Translations under genes and position numbers: made by a program
From: Thioclava electrotropha
GTDB lineage: Bacteria; Pseudomonadota; Alphaproteobacteria; Rhodobacterales; Rhodobacteraceae
Reading direction: 5' to 3'
Length of the DNA: 64,000 nt
Assembly: GCF_002085925.2 (NCBI RefSeq)
Contig: NZ_CP053562.1
Location: forward strand, 3,485,501-3,549,500
Notes under the pieces: model-generated
Seen by the model: the letters and a program-made list of their open reading frames with translations, nothing else
Told to the model about the DNA's origin: nothing
Database searches by the model: none
Shown here: piece by piece, positions 1-9,080 of the stretch
Numbering within the stretch: the first letter of the stretch is position 1
Layout: every line of letters starts with the position of its first letter

Positions 1-1052
1 ACCCGCGCGGCCACCGCCTGACCCAGATCGGAGGCGCGGATCATCGCCAGCGGCCACCAATCGGCGCGGTTCGCCTCGTGGCGCTCGAAGAATTCGTGGA
101 TCGCGGCGGAGAGGTGATGGGCCTCGGAATTGGCGGCCTCGCGCACCCGGTCCCGCTCGGGGCCCGGCGCGGGGCCGTCATCGGCGGTCAGCACACCGAT
201 CAGCGATTGCAGGGCTGCGGCAGGGCGGCGGATGCGGTCGAACAGCTCGTCCATCAACTGCTCGCGCTGCGCATGAGAGGCCATGTCGCCCGAGACGTCG
301 CGGAGCGTCAGCACGTAGCCCGGGCGCGCGCTCAGATGGTGATCTTCTCCCTCCGACAGCAATCTCATCCGGGCGGCGAGCACCCGGCCCTCCGCCTTCG
401 TCGAACAGAGCAGGTCCGAGGCCGCGTCGGGATCTTCCGTCGCCAGAAGCCGGTCATAGGCATGGGCGATGGGCGGCTGGTTGAGATAGTCGAAGACGCG
501 CCGATCCAGCCCCGGCGCATGGGCCGAGCCCAGAAGCTCCACCGCCTGCCCGTTATAGAAGGCAAGCTGATGATCCGCGGTGCAGAGCAGCACGCCCACC
601 GGCACATCCGACAAGAGCGCCTCGAGCCGTTCCTTTTCCTGCGCGAGCCGGGTGGTCTCGCGCTGCACGGCCTCGGTCAGGGCGTTTCGGGTCTCCGACA
701 GGTGGCGCGTGACCGAGGCCGCAGCGGGGGCAAGATCGCCCAGATAGCGCGCGATATCGGCGTCCATATCGCCCTCGATCTCGGCCGTGGTGCGGGCGCG
801 CAGCATCCCCGAGAGCCGCTCGATCGGCTTGGCCACGTTCTCGTCGAAGAGAAACCAGATCCAGGCGATCAGCCCGAGGATCACGAAGCCCGCGACCGCG
901 CCGCCGATCACCATCGCATTCAGAAGCTCAGGGTCGCCCAGACGGGTGAAGCCGAACCACAGCCCCGCCACCAGCGCCACCAGATTGCCGAGCGCCAAGG
1001 CGGCAAAGAACAGAAACACCCGGGTGCGCAGGGAAAGCCGGGTGAGGTCCAT
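1..1052 (-). CDS. HAMP/PAS membrane signalling protein, kinase-like but lacking the phospho-acceptor His (partial, 3' end outside window)
   Basis: The first 350 or so codons of a minus-strand gene that runs off the left edge. Two hydrophobic segments lie at about residues 12-32 and 45-68, followed by a HAMP-like stretch (VAKPIERL), a charged helix and a PAS-like domain (about 185-255). Where a histidine-kinase H-box would be, about residues 266-280, the sequence reads DELFDRIRRPAAALQSLIG, with no histidine. The start overlaps the stop of the response-regulator gene (ATGA), so the two are co-translated. In other proteobacteria, acetate-permease clusters of this type often carry a 3'-5' exonuclease-like gene. 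I infer that the missing C-terminus may be an exonuclease or a degenerate ATPase domain, but this cannot be seen here. Confidence 0.7.
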   Translation of the reverse strand, partial: MDLTRLSLRTRVFLFFAALALGNLVALVAGLWFGFTRLGDPELLNAMVIGGAVAGFVILGLIAWIWFLFDENVAKPIERLSGMLRARTTAEIEGDMDADIARYLGDLAPAAASVTRHLSETRNALTEAVQRETTRLAQEKERLEALLSDVPVGVLLCTADHQLAFYNGQAVELLGSAHAPGLDRRVFDYLNQPPIAHAYDRLLATEDPDAASDLLCSTKAEGRVLAARMRLLSEGEDHHLSARPGYVLTLRDVSGDMASHAQREQLMDELFDRIRRPAAALQSLIGVLTADDGPAPGPERDRVREAANSEAHHLSAAIHEFFERHEANRADWWPLAMIRASDLGQAVAAR

Positions 1053-1441
1053 CAGGCCGTCTCCCCGTCGAGAATGCGGTGGACCTCCTCGCGCAATTCG
1101 CGCAGCTCGAAGGGTTTGGCGATGAAACCGTCGGCACCGAGCGCGAGGCCCTTGCGGCGCTCCATCGCGGAGCCGCGCGCGGTCATCATCAGGATCTTCA
1201 CATCGCCGAGGCCCTTGTCGGCGCGCACGCCCTCGCAGATCTCGTAGCCCGAGACCTCGGGCAGCATCACGTCGAGCAGGACCAGATCGGGGCGGGTCTC
1301 GCGGATTTTCTCCAACGCGCCGCGCCCGGTGTCGATCCGGTCATGGTCGAACCCCTCGCGGCTCATCAGATAGTCGAGCGCGATGGCGATATTGTCCTCA
1401 TCCTCCACGATCAGGACGCGATGTTTCCTCCCCCCCGGCAT
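1052..1441 (-). CDS. Single-domain response regulator (CheY-like)
   Basis: 129 residues, a stand-alone receiver domain with no output domain. The acidic pocket (VEDED near residues 12-16), the phospho-acceptor Asp in LLDVMLP (about 57), the switch Thr in MMTARG and the conserved Lys in AKPFEL are all present, so phosphorylation should be possible. The start has a good Shine-Dalgarno sequence (ggagga) and lies 4 bases past the stop of the upstream membrane-protein gene. The downstream gene overlaps it by ATGA. Context suggests it signals within the acetate-transport cluster, but the adjacent kinase-like protein has no visible phospho-acceptor His, so its phosphodonor may be encoded elsewhere. 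Confidence 0.88.
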   Translation of the reverse strand: MPGGRKHRVLIVEDEDNIAIALDYLMSREGFDHDRIDTGRGALEKIRETRPDLVLLDVMLPEVSGYEICEGVRADKGLGDVKILMMTARGSAMERRKGLALGADGFIAKPFELRELREEVHRILDGETA

Positions 1442-1445
1442 GGTC

Positions 1446-1982
1446 TCATCCTCCTGCGCATACCGCTTTCAGCCCCGGGTCGTCGGGCGTGAGTTTCAGC
1501 CAGCCGCCGCCCGACAGCTCTCCGTCTTTCGTCAGCGTGGCCCCGTTCACCAGATCGGCGCGGCTGTCGGTCTTGCAGTCATAGACCGTCGGCACCGTCT
1601 GCAAATTTTGCCAGCGCCCGATCAGCAGCAGATCGGTCTCGGCCAGCTCCGGCTTGCCCGCCACCGGATGCTCCACCTTGCCCGCATCGACCGCCATGAA
1701 GCGGGTGACCATCGGCACCAGATAGGTCCAGGGCCGCCAGCCGACGCTTTCGTCGATCTTCTGTAGCACCACGACCGTGTCGGGCATGTCCGCGCGCATC
1801 TTGGGATACCACGAATACTCGCTCCAGACCGTGTAGCCGATCAGCGCCGCCCCGACCGCTGCGGGCATCACCCATTTCGGCAGCTTCTCGCCGCGGAACT
1901 TCTTGCTCAGATGAGAGAGCAGGAAGACCACGAGAGCGGCAAGCGCGCCGGCAGCAAGGGTCGAGATGTAATCGTTCGTCAT
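1446..1982 (-). CDS. Small two-TM membrane protein of the acetate-symporter cluster, function unknown
   Basis: 178 residues. Two hydrophobic segments (about residues 6-24 and 39-52) are followed by a hydrophilic domain with several Trp and two Cys (YDCKTD; KAVCAGG at the C-terminus), probably periplasmic. It has a clear ribosome site (gaggag) and begins 9 bases after the DUF294 gene. I do not recognise a characterised family. The position between the DUF294 protein and the response regulator suggests an accessory part of the same regulatory module. Confidence 0.7.
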   Translation of the reverse strand: MTNDYISTLAAGALAALVVFLLSHLSKKFRGEKLPKWVMPAAVGAALIGYTVWSEYSWYPKMRADMPDTVVVLQKIDESVGWRPWTYLVPMVTRFMAVDAGKVEHPVAGKPELAETDLLLIGRWQNLQTVPTVYDCKTDSRADLVNGATLTKDGELSGGGWLKLTPDDPGLKAVCAGG

Positions 1983-1991
1983 AAGCTCTCC

Positions 1992-3821
1992 TCAGCTCAT
2001 CGCGCCTTTGCCATGTCCGGCGGCCGATTGCATGGTGCGCACCACGACGAACGCATCCCGCAAGTGGGAGCGTTCGAAATCGGACAGGTCCGACGGTGCG
2101 AGATAATTGTCAGGTTTGCGCCCCGAACGGGCCAGATGCGCCTGGTTCTCCAGCCGCATCGACGCGATCAGGTCATAGGCCTCGACCAGATCGCGCGCGC
2201 CGGAATGGCTCAGCACGCCGGCATGTTCGGCCTCGATCAGACGGGCGCGGGTGTTCACTTCGGGCAGGCGCCCTTGCAGCGCGTAGACGCGGGCCAGATC
2301 AGTCACCGGCACGACGCCGTTATGCTTCATGTCGATATGGTTGCGATGCTCGCCCGAGCGGATCGTGGCGAAGCCCCGGATCAGGCCCAGCGGCGGGTGA
2401 TGCTTGAGGCTGTTGGCGATCATATGGGCCACGAAGATCGAGTTCTTCGACGCCTTCGCCAAGGTCTCTTCCTGCAACTGCTGGAACAGCCCCGCCCCGT
2501 TGCCGCCGATCGCGCGCAGATCGAACATCACAGAGGCCAACATCTGCGCCTCCGGGTTGGGCTTGGCGATCCAGCCGCGGAAATAGTCGCGCCAGACGCG
2601 GACCGGCTGACACCAGCGCGGGTTCGTCGCCATCATGTCGCCCGGGCAATAGACGTAGCCGCAGGCATCCAACCCGTCCGAGACGATCTTCGCGAGCTGG
2701 CGGAAATACTCCATATCCGCTTCGGTCACGGCGTCGTCGAGGATCAGGCAATTGTCCTGATCGGACACCCCGGTCTGCTCTTGGCGCCCCTGCGAGCCGC
2801 AGGCCAGCCACAGATAGGGCACCGGCGGCGGCCCCAGCGCCTCCTCGGCCATCTTCAGCAGGCGGCGCGTAACCGCATCTGCGATATCGGTGATCAGCCG
2901 GGTGATGACCTCATGCGCGTGATGCCCGCCCACGAGCTGCACCAGAAGCTGCGGGATGCGCGCGGTGACGGCGGCCATTTCCGGCACGGTCTCGGCGCCC
3001 GCCACATCGCGGATCAGAACGGCGGAACTGACCGCCTGAAAGCGGGTCAGATCGGTCTGGGTGATCATGCCCACGAAGCGCCCGCGATCGGTGATCGGCA
3101 GGTGGCCGACGCGCTTTTCCAGCATGACATGCAGAAGGTCGGTGCCCAGCCCTTCGGGGGTCAGCGTCACCGGATCGGGGGTCATCACCTCGCCCACGGG
3201 CGTATCGGGCGCGCGGCCTTCGGCCAGAACCTTGTTCGACAGGTCGCGCACCGTGACGATGCCCACCAGCCCGCCCTCGGAATCGGTCACGCCGAGCGAG
3301 GAGATATGCGCATCGCGCATCTGCCGCGCGGCTTCGGTGACGGTGGTCTCGGGCGCGCAGCCCATCGGCTCCTGCGCCAGAAGATCGGCGATCTTCATCG
3401 TCGCGATGGAATTGGTGCGGGTCTCGCCGCCGCGCACGCGGTTGAAGAAGCGCGCGAAGGCGGGGGTGTTTTGCGACAGCTCGCGGAACTCTTCGACCGG
3501 CAGCTCCAGCAGCACGGTCTCGGCAGTGGTGCGCGCCGTGGTCGCGGCCAGACCGTCGCGCATCAGCCCGCGCTCGCCAAAGGTGTTGCGCGCGCCGAGG
3601 ATCGAGACCAGCGCCCCGTTCTGATCGGTCACTTCGACCGCTCCGCGCTTGATCAGGTAGATGCCCTTGAGCGGCTCGCGATAGGAATAGACGGTCTCAT
3701 TCGCGGGCAATTCTCTGCGGCGGAAGGAACTGGCGACATGCTCCAGCTCGTTGCGCGACAGATTGTCGTAAGGGTGGACGCCTTCGAGAAATGCGAGGAT
3801 CGGGGTCAGATCGGCGGCCAT
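1992..3821 (-). CDS. cNMP-binding / CBS / DUF294 nucleotidyltransferase-like regulatory protein
   Basis: 609 residues in four parts. These are an N-terminal cyclic-nucleotide-binding-like beta-roll (about 1-125, with FGERGLMRD), two CBS repeats (about 145-270, VMTPDPVTL in the second), a GlnD-like DUF294 putative nucleotidyltransferase (about 300-440, with GSQGRQEQTGVSDQDN carrying the Gly-Ser and Asp-X-Asp metal residues), and a helical DUF294 C-terminal domain. This architecture is a standard neighbour of ActP-type symporters in proteobacteria. It is thought to be a nucleotide-sensing regulator, and its substrate protein is not established. A Shine-Dalgarno aaagga precedes the start. It is separated from the symporter gene by two strong hairpins (3845-3904). 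Confidence 0.9.
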   Translation of the reverse strand: MAADLTPILAFLEGVHPYDNLSRNELEHVASSFRRRELPANETVYSYREPLKGIYLIKRGAVEVTDQNGALVSILGARNTFGERGLMRDGLAATTARTTAETVLLELPVEEFRELSQNTPAFARFFNRVRGGETRTNSIATMKIADLLAQEPMGCAPETTVTEAARQMRDAHISSLGVTDSEGGLVGIVTVRDLSNKVLAEGRAPDTPVGEVMTPDPVTLTPEGLGTDLLHVMLEKRVGHLPITDRGRFVGMITQTDLTRFQAVSSAVLIRDVAGAETVPEMAAVTARIPQLLVQLVGGHHAHEVITRLITDIADAVTRRLLKMAEEALGPPPVPYLWLACGSQGRQEQTGVSDQDNCLILDDAVTEADMEYFRQLAKIVSDGLDACGYVYCPGDMMATNPRWCQPVRVWRDYFRGWIAKPNPEAQMLASVMFDLRAIGGNGAGLFQQLQEETLAKASKNSIFVAHMIANSLKHHPPLGLIRGFATIRSGEHRNHIDMKHNGVVPVTDLARVYALQGRLPEVNTRARLIEAEHAGVLSHSGARDLVEAYDLIASMRLENQAHLARSGRKPDNYLAPSDLSDFERSHLRDAFVVVRTMQSAAGHGKGAMS

Positions 3822-3844
3822 GATCTTGTCCTTTGGGTGGTGGC

Positions 3845-3904
3845 GGCGCCCCGAAGGGCGCCTGCCGAAGGTCCAGAGGTCGGGACGAGGCGAACCCCGT
3901 CCCG
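3845..3904 (-). promoter_or_regulatory. Two tandem UUCG-capped hairpins between symporter and DUF294 genes
   Basis: In the transcribed (minus) direction the first hairpin is 3904-3881: a 10-bp stem with one mismatch and loop UUCG. The second is 3862-3845: a perfect 7-bp stem with loop UUCG, both closed C(UUCG)G. Neither is followed by a U-tract, so a complete factor-independent terminator is unlikely. They may stabilise the symporter mRNA 3' end or dampen read-through into the regulatory genes (inference). Confidence 0.6.
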
Positions 3905-3914
3905 CGCCGCTGTC

Positions 3915-5654
3915 TTAGTGGTCGACTGCCGCACCGGCGCCTTTCGGCACGCGGATCGACTCGACGAGCTCCTGGATATCTTCCGGGGTCTCCTTGGTCG
4001 CGTTCGACACGACGTAGGCCACGATGAAGTTCAGGACCGCGCCGATAACCCCGAAGGAGGTCGACTTGATCGAGAGGATCATCGGGTTCGCATCCGTGAA
4101 CGTGTTGGTGTCCGGGATGAAGAACCAGCCCTTGTGCAGGAAGATGTAGATCAGCGTGGTCGCGAGACCCGTGAGCATACCTGCAACAGCACCGGTGTTG
4201 TTGATGCGCTTCGTGAAGATGCCCATCATCAGTGCCGGGAAGATCGACGACGCTGCCAGACCGAAGGCCAGAGCCACCGTCTGTGCCGCGAAGCCGGGCG
4301 GGTTCAGACCCAGATAGGTCGCCACGACGATCGCCACGGCCATCGAGATACGGGCGGCCAGAAGCTCGCCTTTTTCCGAGATGCCCGGATTGATCTGCGA
4401 CTTGATCAGGTCGTGCGAGACCGCCGACGAGATCGCCATCAGAAGACCAGCCGCCGTCGACAGAGCCGCAGCCAGACCACCGGCCGCCACCAGCGCGATC
4501 ACCCAACCCGGCAGGTTGGCGATCTCGGGGTTGGCGAGCGTGATGATGTCGCGGTTCACGGTCAGTTCGTTGGCGTCGCTCGCATTGTACTCGATGCGGC
4601 CGTCGCCGTTCTTGTCGTCGAAGGACAGAAGACCGGTCTGGGCCCAGTTACGCACCCAAGCGAGGTTCTGGTCGTTCTCGATCGCGGTCATTTCCACGGC
4701 CGGCTCGGTCACGCCATTCGGGTAGAAGGTCGAAACGAGGTTCAGACGCGCCATTGCACCCACAGCCGGAGCGGTCAGGTAGAGAAGCGCGATGAACACC
4801 AGCGCCCAGCCCGCCGAGGAACGCGCGTCGGCGACCTTCGGAACGGTGAAGAAGCGCACGATGACGTGCGGCAGACCGGCGGTACCGATCATCAGCGTCA
4901 TGGTGAACAGGAACATGTTCAGCGTGGTGTCATGCTGGCCGGTGTAGGACGCGAAGCCCAGAGCCTCGACGGTGTCGTTCAGCGTCGACAGGATCGGCGC
5001 GCCGGTGTTGACGTCGTTCGAGAACAGGCCGAGACCCGGGATCGGGTTGCCGGTCAGCTGCAGCGAGATGAAGATCGCCGGGATGGTGTAGGCGATGATC
5101 AGAACGACGTACTGAGCCACCTGCGTGTAGGTGATGCCCTTCATGCCGCCGAGAACCGCGTAGAGGAACACGATCGCCGCGCCGATGAACAGGCCGGTGG
5201 TGTTGTCCACTTCGAGGAAGCGCGAGAACGCAACGCCCACACCGGTCATCTGACCGATAACGTAGGTGATCGACGCAACGATGAGGCAGATAACGGCCAC
5301 GGTGCGTGCGGTTTGCGAATAGAAACGGTCGCCAATGAATTCCGGCACGGTGAACTTGCCGAACTTGCGCAGATAGGGCGCAAGCAGCATGGCCAGAAGC
5401 ACGTAGCCACCGGTCCAACCCATCAGATAGGTCGAGGTGTCGTAGCCCCCGAAGGCGATGAGGCCAGCCATCGAGATGAACGACGCGGCCGACATCCAGT
5501 CAGCGCCCGTAGCCATACCGTTGACGACCGGGTGAACGCCGCGACCCGCGGCGTAGAATTCCGACGTGGAACCCGCACGGGCCCAGATCGCGATGCCGAT
5601 GTAGAGCACGAAAGTCGCGCCGACCACCAGCAGGTTGAGGGTAAACTGATCCAT
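3915..5654 (-). CDS. ActP-like sodium:solute (acetate/short-chain carboxylate) symporter
   Basis: 579 residues, a multi-span inner-membrane protein of the SSS family, VC_2705-type subfamily, which pairs with DUF4212 proteins. It begins with a hydrophobic helix and about 13 further segments follow. Conserved features include AADWMSAASFISMAGLI in the early helices and LGGMKGITYTQVAQY in the middle. A hydrophilic loop around residues 325-375 carries an Asp-rich DDKNGDGRIEY stretch that resembles a calcium-binding loop. The ribosome site is strong (gggaggaga). It lies 21 bases after the DUF4212 gene. The neighbouring acs makes acetate, or a related carboxylate such as propionate, the likely cargo; I infer substrate from context. 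Confidence 0.9.
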   Translation of the reverse strand: MDQFTLNLLVVGATFVLYIGIAIWARAGSTSEFYAAGRGVHPVVNGMATGADWMSAASFISMAGLIAFGGYDTSTYLMGWTGGYVLLAMLLAPYLRKFGKFTVPEFIGDRFYSQTARTVAVICLIVASITYVIGQMTGVGVAFSRFLEVDNTTGLFIGAAIVFLYAVLGGMKGITYTQVAQYVVLIIAYTIPAIFISLQLTGNPIPGLGLFSNDVNTGAPILSTLNDTVEALGFASYTGQHDTTLNMFLFTMTLMIGTAGLPHVIVRFFTVPKVADARSSAGWALVFIALLYLTAPAVGAMARLNLVSTFYPNGVTEPAVEMTAIENDQNLAWVRNWAQTGLLSFDDKNGDGRIEYNASDANELTVNRDIITLANPEIANLPGWVIALVAAGGLAAALSTAAGLLMAISSAVSHDLIKSQINPGISEKGELLAARISMAVAIVVATYLGLNPPGFAAQTVALAFGLAASSIFPALMMGIFTKRINNTGAVAGMLTGLATTLIYIFLHKGWFFIPDTNTFTDANPMILSIKSTSFGVIGAVLNFIVAYVVSNATKETPEDIQELVESIRVPKGAGAAVDH

Positions 5655-5675
5655 GTCCCTCTCTCCTCCCTGAGA

Positions 5676-5933
5676 TTATTCTTCGACGCCGTGCTCGCGG
5701 TCCAGTTTGTTCATCCGCCACGCATAGGTGAAGATGAGCACCAGGAACACGAGGATCGAACCTTGCTGGGCGAACCAGAAGCCAAGATCAGTGCCACCAA
5801 TTTTGATGCCTGCCAGCATCGGGCGCAGCAGGATGCCGAAGCCGAAGGACACGATGAACCAGATCACCAGAGAAATCTGGATGGTCCGGATATTCGCCTT
5901 CCAATAGGCGTTGGACGAGGATTTGTCCGCCAT
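5676..5933 (-). CDS. DUF4212 small membrane subunit of sodium:solute symporter
   Basis: 85 residues with two hydrophobic segments (about 18-40 and 50-73). The invariant family features are the N-terminal YWKANIRTIQISLVIWF stretch and the C-terminal YAWRMNKLDREHGV. DUF4212 proteins are nearly always encoded directly upstream of VC_2705-type symporters, as here, and are considered a small partner subunit. The start has an agggag ribosome site. Confidence 0.92.
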   Translation of the reverse strand: MADKSSSNAYWKANIRTIQISLVIWFIVSFGFGILLRPMLAGIKIGGTDLGFWFAQQGSILVFLVLIFTYAWRMNKLDREHGVEE

Positions 5934-5964
5934 GAGACTAACTCCCTTTTAGTTTCTCTCCAGA

Positions 5965-5983
5965 CGGGCCCCTCATGGGCCCG
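5965..5983 (-). promoter_or_regulatory. Intergenic hairpin between adk and the DUF4212 gene
   Basis: A perfect 7-bp GC stem (cgggccc/gggcccg) with a 5-base loop sits in the 64-base gap after the adk stop. There is no U-tract in the minus-strand direction. It may mark a processing or attenuation point separating acs-adk from the transporter genes. Confidence 0.4.
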
Positions 5984-5997
5984 CCCCTCCCCAAAAA

Positions 5998-6693
5998 TCA
6001 GGCCGAGACGCGCTTTACGATCGACCCAAGGCCCGAGGCGATCTCGTCGATGGAGCCCATCGCGTCGATTCCCTCGAGAACACCGAGCGCCTTGTAATGG
6101 GCGATCAGCGGTGCCGTTTGCGCGTGGTAGGCCTCCAGCCTCGCGCGCGCCGTCTCGGCATTGTCGTCGGCCCGGCGTTTGAATTCCGTGCCGCCGCATT
6201 TGTCGCAAACACCCGCAACTTCGGGCTGTTTGAACTCGTCGTGATAGCCTTCGCCGCATTTGGCGCAGGTGTAGCGGCCGGCGACGCGGGCGATCATCGC
6301 CTCGTCATCGACCTCCAGACTGATCGCTGCGGTCACCGACTGGCCATTCTCCTCCAGAAGACCGTCGAGCGCCGCAGCCTGACCGGCGGTGCGCGGGAAC
6401 CCGTCGAGGATCACCCCTTTCGCAACATCCGATTCAGCCATGCGATCTTGCAGGATCGCCAGAACGATCTCGTCCGAGACGAGGCCGCCCTCCTCCATCA
6501 CCGCTTTCGCGGCGAGACCGGCCTCGGTGCCCTGAGACACCGCGGCCCGCAGAAGATCGCCCGTCGAGAGCTGCACGAGGCCGAAGGTCTCTTCGAGCAT
6601 CCGCGCCTGCGTGCCCTTGCCCGCGCCCGGAGGACCGAGAAGGATCAGAACGGCAGGCTTGGTCTGCGTCATGGTCGTGCTGTCCGACATCAT
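5998..6693 (-). CDS. adk: Adenylate kinase, long form with zinc-type LID
   Basis: 231 residues, a little longer than the usual 214-217 because of an N-terminal extension. It catalyses ATP + AMP to 2 ADP in the cytoplasm. The P-loop [12 protein letters not shown] lies at about residues 17-28, GFPRT is the AMP-site motif, and the LID contains two Cys pairs (CAKCG and CDKCG) that would bind zinc. The gene starts inside the acs stop codon (ATGA), so it is translationally coupled to the AMP-producing acetyl-CoA synthetase. ATG codons at 6693 and 6690 are both possible starts. Rhodobacterales normally also carry adk near the ribosomal protein genes, so this may be a second copy (inference). Confidence 0.93.
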   Translation of the reverse strand: MMSDSTTMTQTKPAVLILLGPPGAGKGTQARMLEETFGLVQLSTGDLLRAAVSQGTEAGLAAKAVMEEGGLVSDEIVLAILQDRMAESDVAKGVILDGFPRTAGQAAALDGLLEENGQSVTAAISLEVDDEAMIARVAGRYTCAKCGEGYHDEFKQPEVAGVCDKCGGTEFKRRADDNAETARARLEAYHAQTAPLIAHYKALGVLEGIDAMGSIDEIASGLGSIVKRVSA

Positions 6694-8657
6694 TTGTTCC
6701 CGCGATTTTCGATCAGATCATCGACGACCGACGGATCGGCCAGCGTCGAGGTGTCCCCAAGGCTGCCGAAATCGTTCTCGGCGATCTTGCGCAGGATGCG
6801 GCGCATGATCTTGCCCGAACGGGTCTTCGGCAGGCCCGGCGCCCATTGGATGATATCGGGCTTGGCGATCGGACCGATCTCGGTGCGCACCCACTTCTCG
6901 AGCTCCTTGCGCAGCTCGTCGGAGGGTTCGACATCGTTCATCAGCGTGACATAGGCGTAGATGCCCTGCCCCTTCAGCTCGTGCGGGTAGCCGACCACAG
7001 CGGCCTCGGCCACGGCCTGATGCGCGACCAGCGCGGATTCGACTTCCGCCGTGCCCATGCGGTGGCCCGAGACGTTGATCACGTCGTCGACCCGACCGGT
7101 GATCCAGTAGTACCCGTCGCTGTCGCGGCGGCAGCCGTCACCGGTGAAGTAATAGCCCTTGTACTGGCTGAAATAGGTCTCTTGGAAACGCTCGTGATCG
7201 CCCCAAATGGTGCGCATCTGGCCCGGCCAGCTGTCGGAGATGCAGAGCACGCCTTCGGTCTCGGTCTCGTCCTGCTTCACCGCGGTCTGCGGATCGAGCA
7301 CGACCGGCTTCACGCCGAAGAACGGACGGGTCGCCGAGCCGGGCTTGGTGGGCGTCGCCCCCGGAAGCGGGGTGAGCATGTGGCCGCCGGTCTCGGTCTG
7401 CCAGAACGTGTCGACGATCGGGCATTTACCCTTTCCGACGTATTTGTCGTACCAGGCCCAGGCTTCGGGGTTGATCGGCTCACCGACCGAGCCCAGCACC
7501 TTAAGATCGGACAGGTCGTATTTCTCGACCCATTCCGGCCCCTGCCCCATCAGCGAGCGGATCGCGGTGGGCGCGGTGTAGAACTGGTTGACCTTGTGCT
7601 TTTCGCACACGGCCCAGAAGCGGCCCGCATCCGGATAGGTCGGCACGCCTTCGAACATGATCGTGGTCGCGCCATTCGCGAGCGGCCCGTAGACGATGTA
7701 GCTGTGGCCGGTGACCCAGCCCACATCCGCGGTGCACCAGAACACGTCGCCATCGTGGTAGTCGAACGTGTATTGCATCGTCATCGCGGCGTAGACGAGA
7801 TAACCGCCGGTGGTATGCACCACGCCCTTCGGCTTGCCGGTCGAGCCCGAGGTGTAAAGGATGAACAGCGGATCTTCCGCATTCATCGGACGCGGCGGAC
7901 ATTCGGGCGAGACGTTCTCCATCATCGCCTTCACGTCGACGTCGCGACCGTCGATCCACGAGGTCTGGTCGCCGGTATGCTTCACGACAAGGCAACGCAC
8001 CTTGTCCGAGCAGTGCAGCAGCGCGGCGTCGGCATTCGCCTTGAGCGGCGTGCGGCGGCCACCGCGCGGGGCGGTGTCGGCGGTGATGACGACCTTGGCG
8101 CCCGAGTCGTTGACCCTGTTGGCCAGCGCGTCGGGCGAGAAGCCCGCGAAGACGATCGAGTGGATCGCGCCGATACGCGCACAGGCGAGCATCGCGTAAG
8201 CCGCTTCCGGGATCATCGGCAGATAGATCACGACGCGGTCGCCGCGCATCACGCCCTGGCTCGAAAGCACGTTGGCGAAGCGGTTCACCTTCTCGGACAG
8301 TTCCTTATAGGTGATGTGCTGCGCCGGGGTTTCCGGATCGTCGGGCTCGAAGATGATCGCGGTCTGGTCGCCGCGCGTGGCGAGGTGACGGTCGATACAG
8401 TTCACGCTGGCGTTCAGCACGCCGTCCTCGAACCATTTGATATCGACATGGCCGAAGGTGAAATCGGTGTTCTTCACCTTGGTATACGGCGTGATCCAGT
8501 CGAGGCGCTTGCCCTCGCGGCCCCAGAACTTCTCCGGATCGGTGATCGATTCCTGATACATCTCGCGATATTTCGCGGCGTCGGCGTGGGCGTTCTCGAA
8601 GCCCGGCGGGACCTCTTTGACCTCTGGAACCTGAGTCACCTTGTCTTGCGCAGTCAT
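6690..8657 (-). CDS. acs: Acetyl-coenzyme A synthetase
   Basis: 655 residues. It activates acetate: acetate + ATP + CoA gives acetyl-CoA + AMP + PPi. The AMP-binding P-loop [14 protein letters not shown], the A5 region ([12 protein letters not shown]), the A8 hinge ([15 protein letters not shown]) and the C-terminal regulatory lysine ([11 protein letters not shown]) are all present. I chose the ATG at 8657, not the upstream one at 8690, because it has a gggaggaag ribosome site at good spacing. It heads the acetate block and overlaps adk. An AT-rich region upstream probably holds the promoter. Confidence 0.96.
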   Translation of the reverse strand: MTAQDKVTQVPEVKEVPPGFENAHADAAKYREMYQESITDPEKFWGREGKRLDWITPYTKVKNTDFTFGHVDIKWFEDGVLNASVNCIDRHLATRGDQTAIIFEPDDPETPAQHITYKELSEKVNRFANVLSSQGVMRGDRVVIYLPMIPEAAYAMLACARIGAIHSIVFAGFSPDALANRVNDSGAKVVITADTAPRGGRRTPLKANADAALLHCSDKVRCLVVKHTGDQTSWIDGRDVDVKAMMENVSPECPPRPMNAEDPLFILYTSGSTGKPKGVVHTTGGYLVYAAMTMQYTFDYHDGDVFWCTADVGWVTGHSYIVYGPLANGATTIMFEGVPTYPDAGRFWAVCEKHKVNQFYTAPTAIRSLMGQGPEWVEKYDLSDLKVLGSVGEPINPEAWAWYDKYVGKGKCPIVDTFWQTETGGHMLTPLPGATPTKPGSATRPFFGVKPVVLDPQTAVKQDETETEGVLCISDSWPGQMRTIWGDHERFQETYFSQYKGYYFTGDGCRRDSDGYYWITGRVDDVINVSGHRMGTAEVESALVAHQAVAEAAVVGYPHELKGQGIYAYVTLMNDVEPSDELRKELEKWVRTEIGPIAKPDIIQWAPGLPKTRSGKIMRRILRKIAENDFGSLGDTSTLADPSVVDDLIENRGNK

Positions 8658-9080
8658 GAGCTTCCTCCCAGCAATTTCGCATTGCGGCACGGCGTGTCCG
8701 CATGTCGCCCGCGTGATAGTGCAGGCCCTCTACCCCGCGCCACTGTAACTCAAAGGTTAAGATTCATGTAACCCCCTTTATACAATGCATATTTCTGTAA
8801 ATTTTTTGACACCGATTGCGCTAACGCTGTAAATGCACGGAAATGAGGCAGAAAATAGGCGAGCCAATTCAAGCGCTTGCCTGTAGCGTTTCCGCTCGAA
8901 CCCAACTGAATTTGAAAATCGACCGCACGGTTAAAATCATGCCGCAGCTTCGACGAGACGAATCGGAGGCTCCGAATGATTCGGCGCGCGGCCTGCCGTA
9001 ACGGCATCCTGTGGATAACTTCGACGATTGTCGCCCGCAGGCCCGCGCCCTACCATCGCGCCGCCTTGAAGGAGCCTCCC
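8658..9080. promoter_or_regulatory. Divergent intergenic region between acs and the PNPOx-like gene
   Basis: 423 bases without a convincing gene. The part from 8750 to 8850 is AT-rich. On the minus strand TATAAA (8782-8777) could be a -10 box for acs. On the plus strand TTGACA (8806-8811) is followed 16 bases on by TGTAAA, which could drive the other gene. A perfect 10-bp palindrome CAAGCGCTTG lies at 8870-8879. TGTGGATAA at 9010-9018 is a perfect reverse match to the DnaA box TTATCCACA. All site assignments are by eye. Confidence 0.4.

Noticed and set aside
1911-6182. A 1,423-codon open frame on the plus strand
   Set aside because: It lies antisense to the DUF294, symporter, DUF4212 and adk genes, is rich in Arg/His/Gln, shows no domain, and arises from GC-rich codon bias on the opposite strand.
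6846-8771. A 641-codon plus-strand open frame opposite acs
   Set aside because: Same antisense artefact: no domain or ribosome site, composition of Arg/His/Asp repeats; the minus-strand acs is unambiguous.
8806-8833. A plus-strand promoter TTGACA-N16-TGTAAA for the PNPOx-like gene
   Set aside because: The -35 is perfect but the -10 matches only partly, and it lies 250 bases before the gene; kept only as a note within the intergenic entry.
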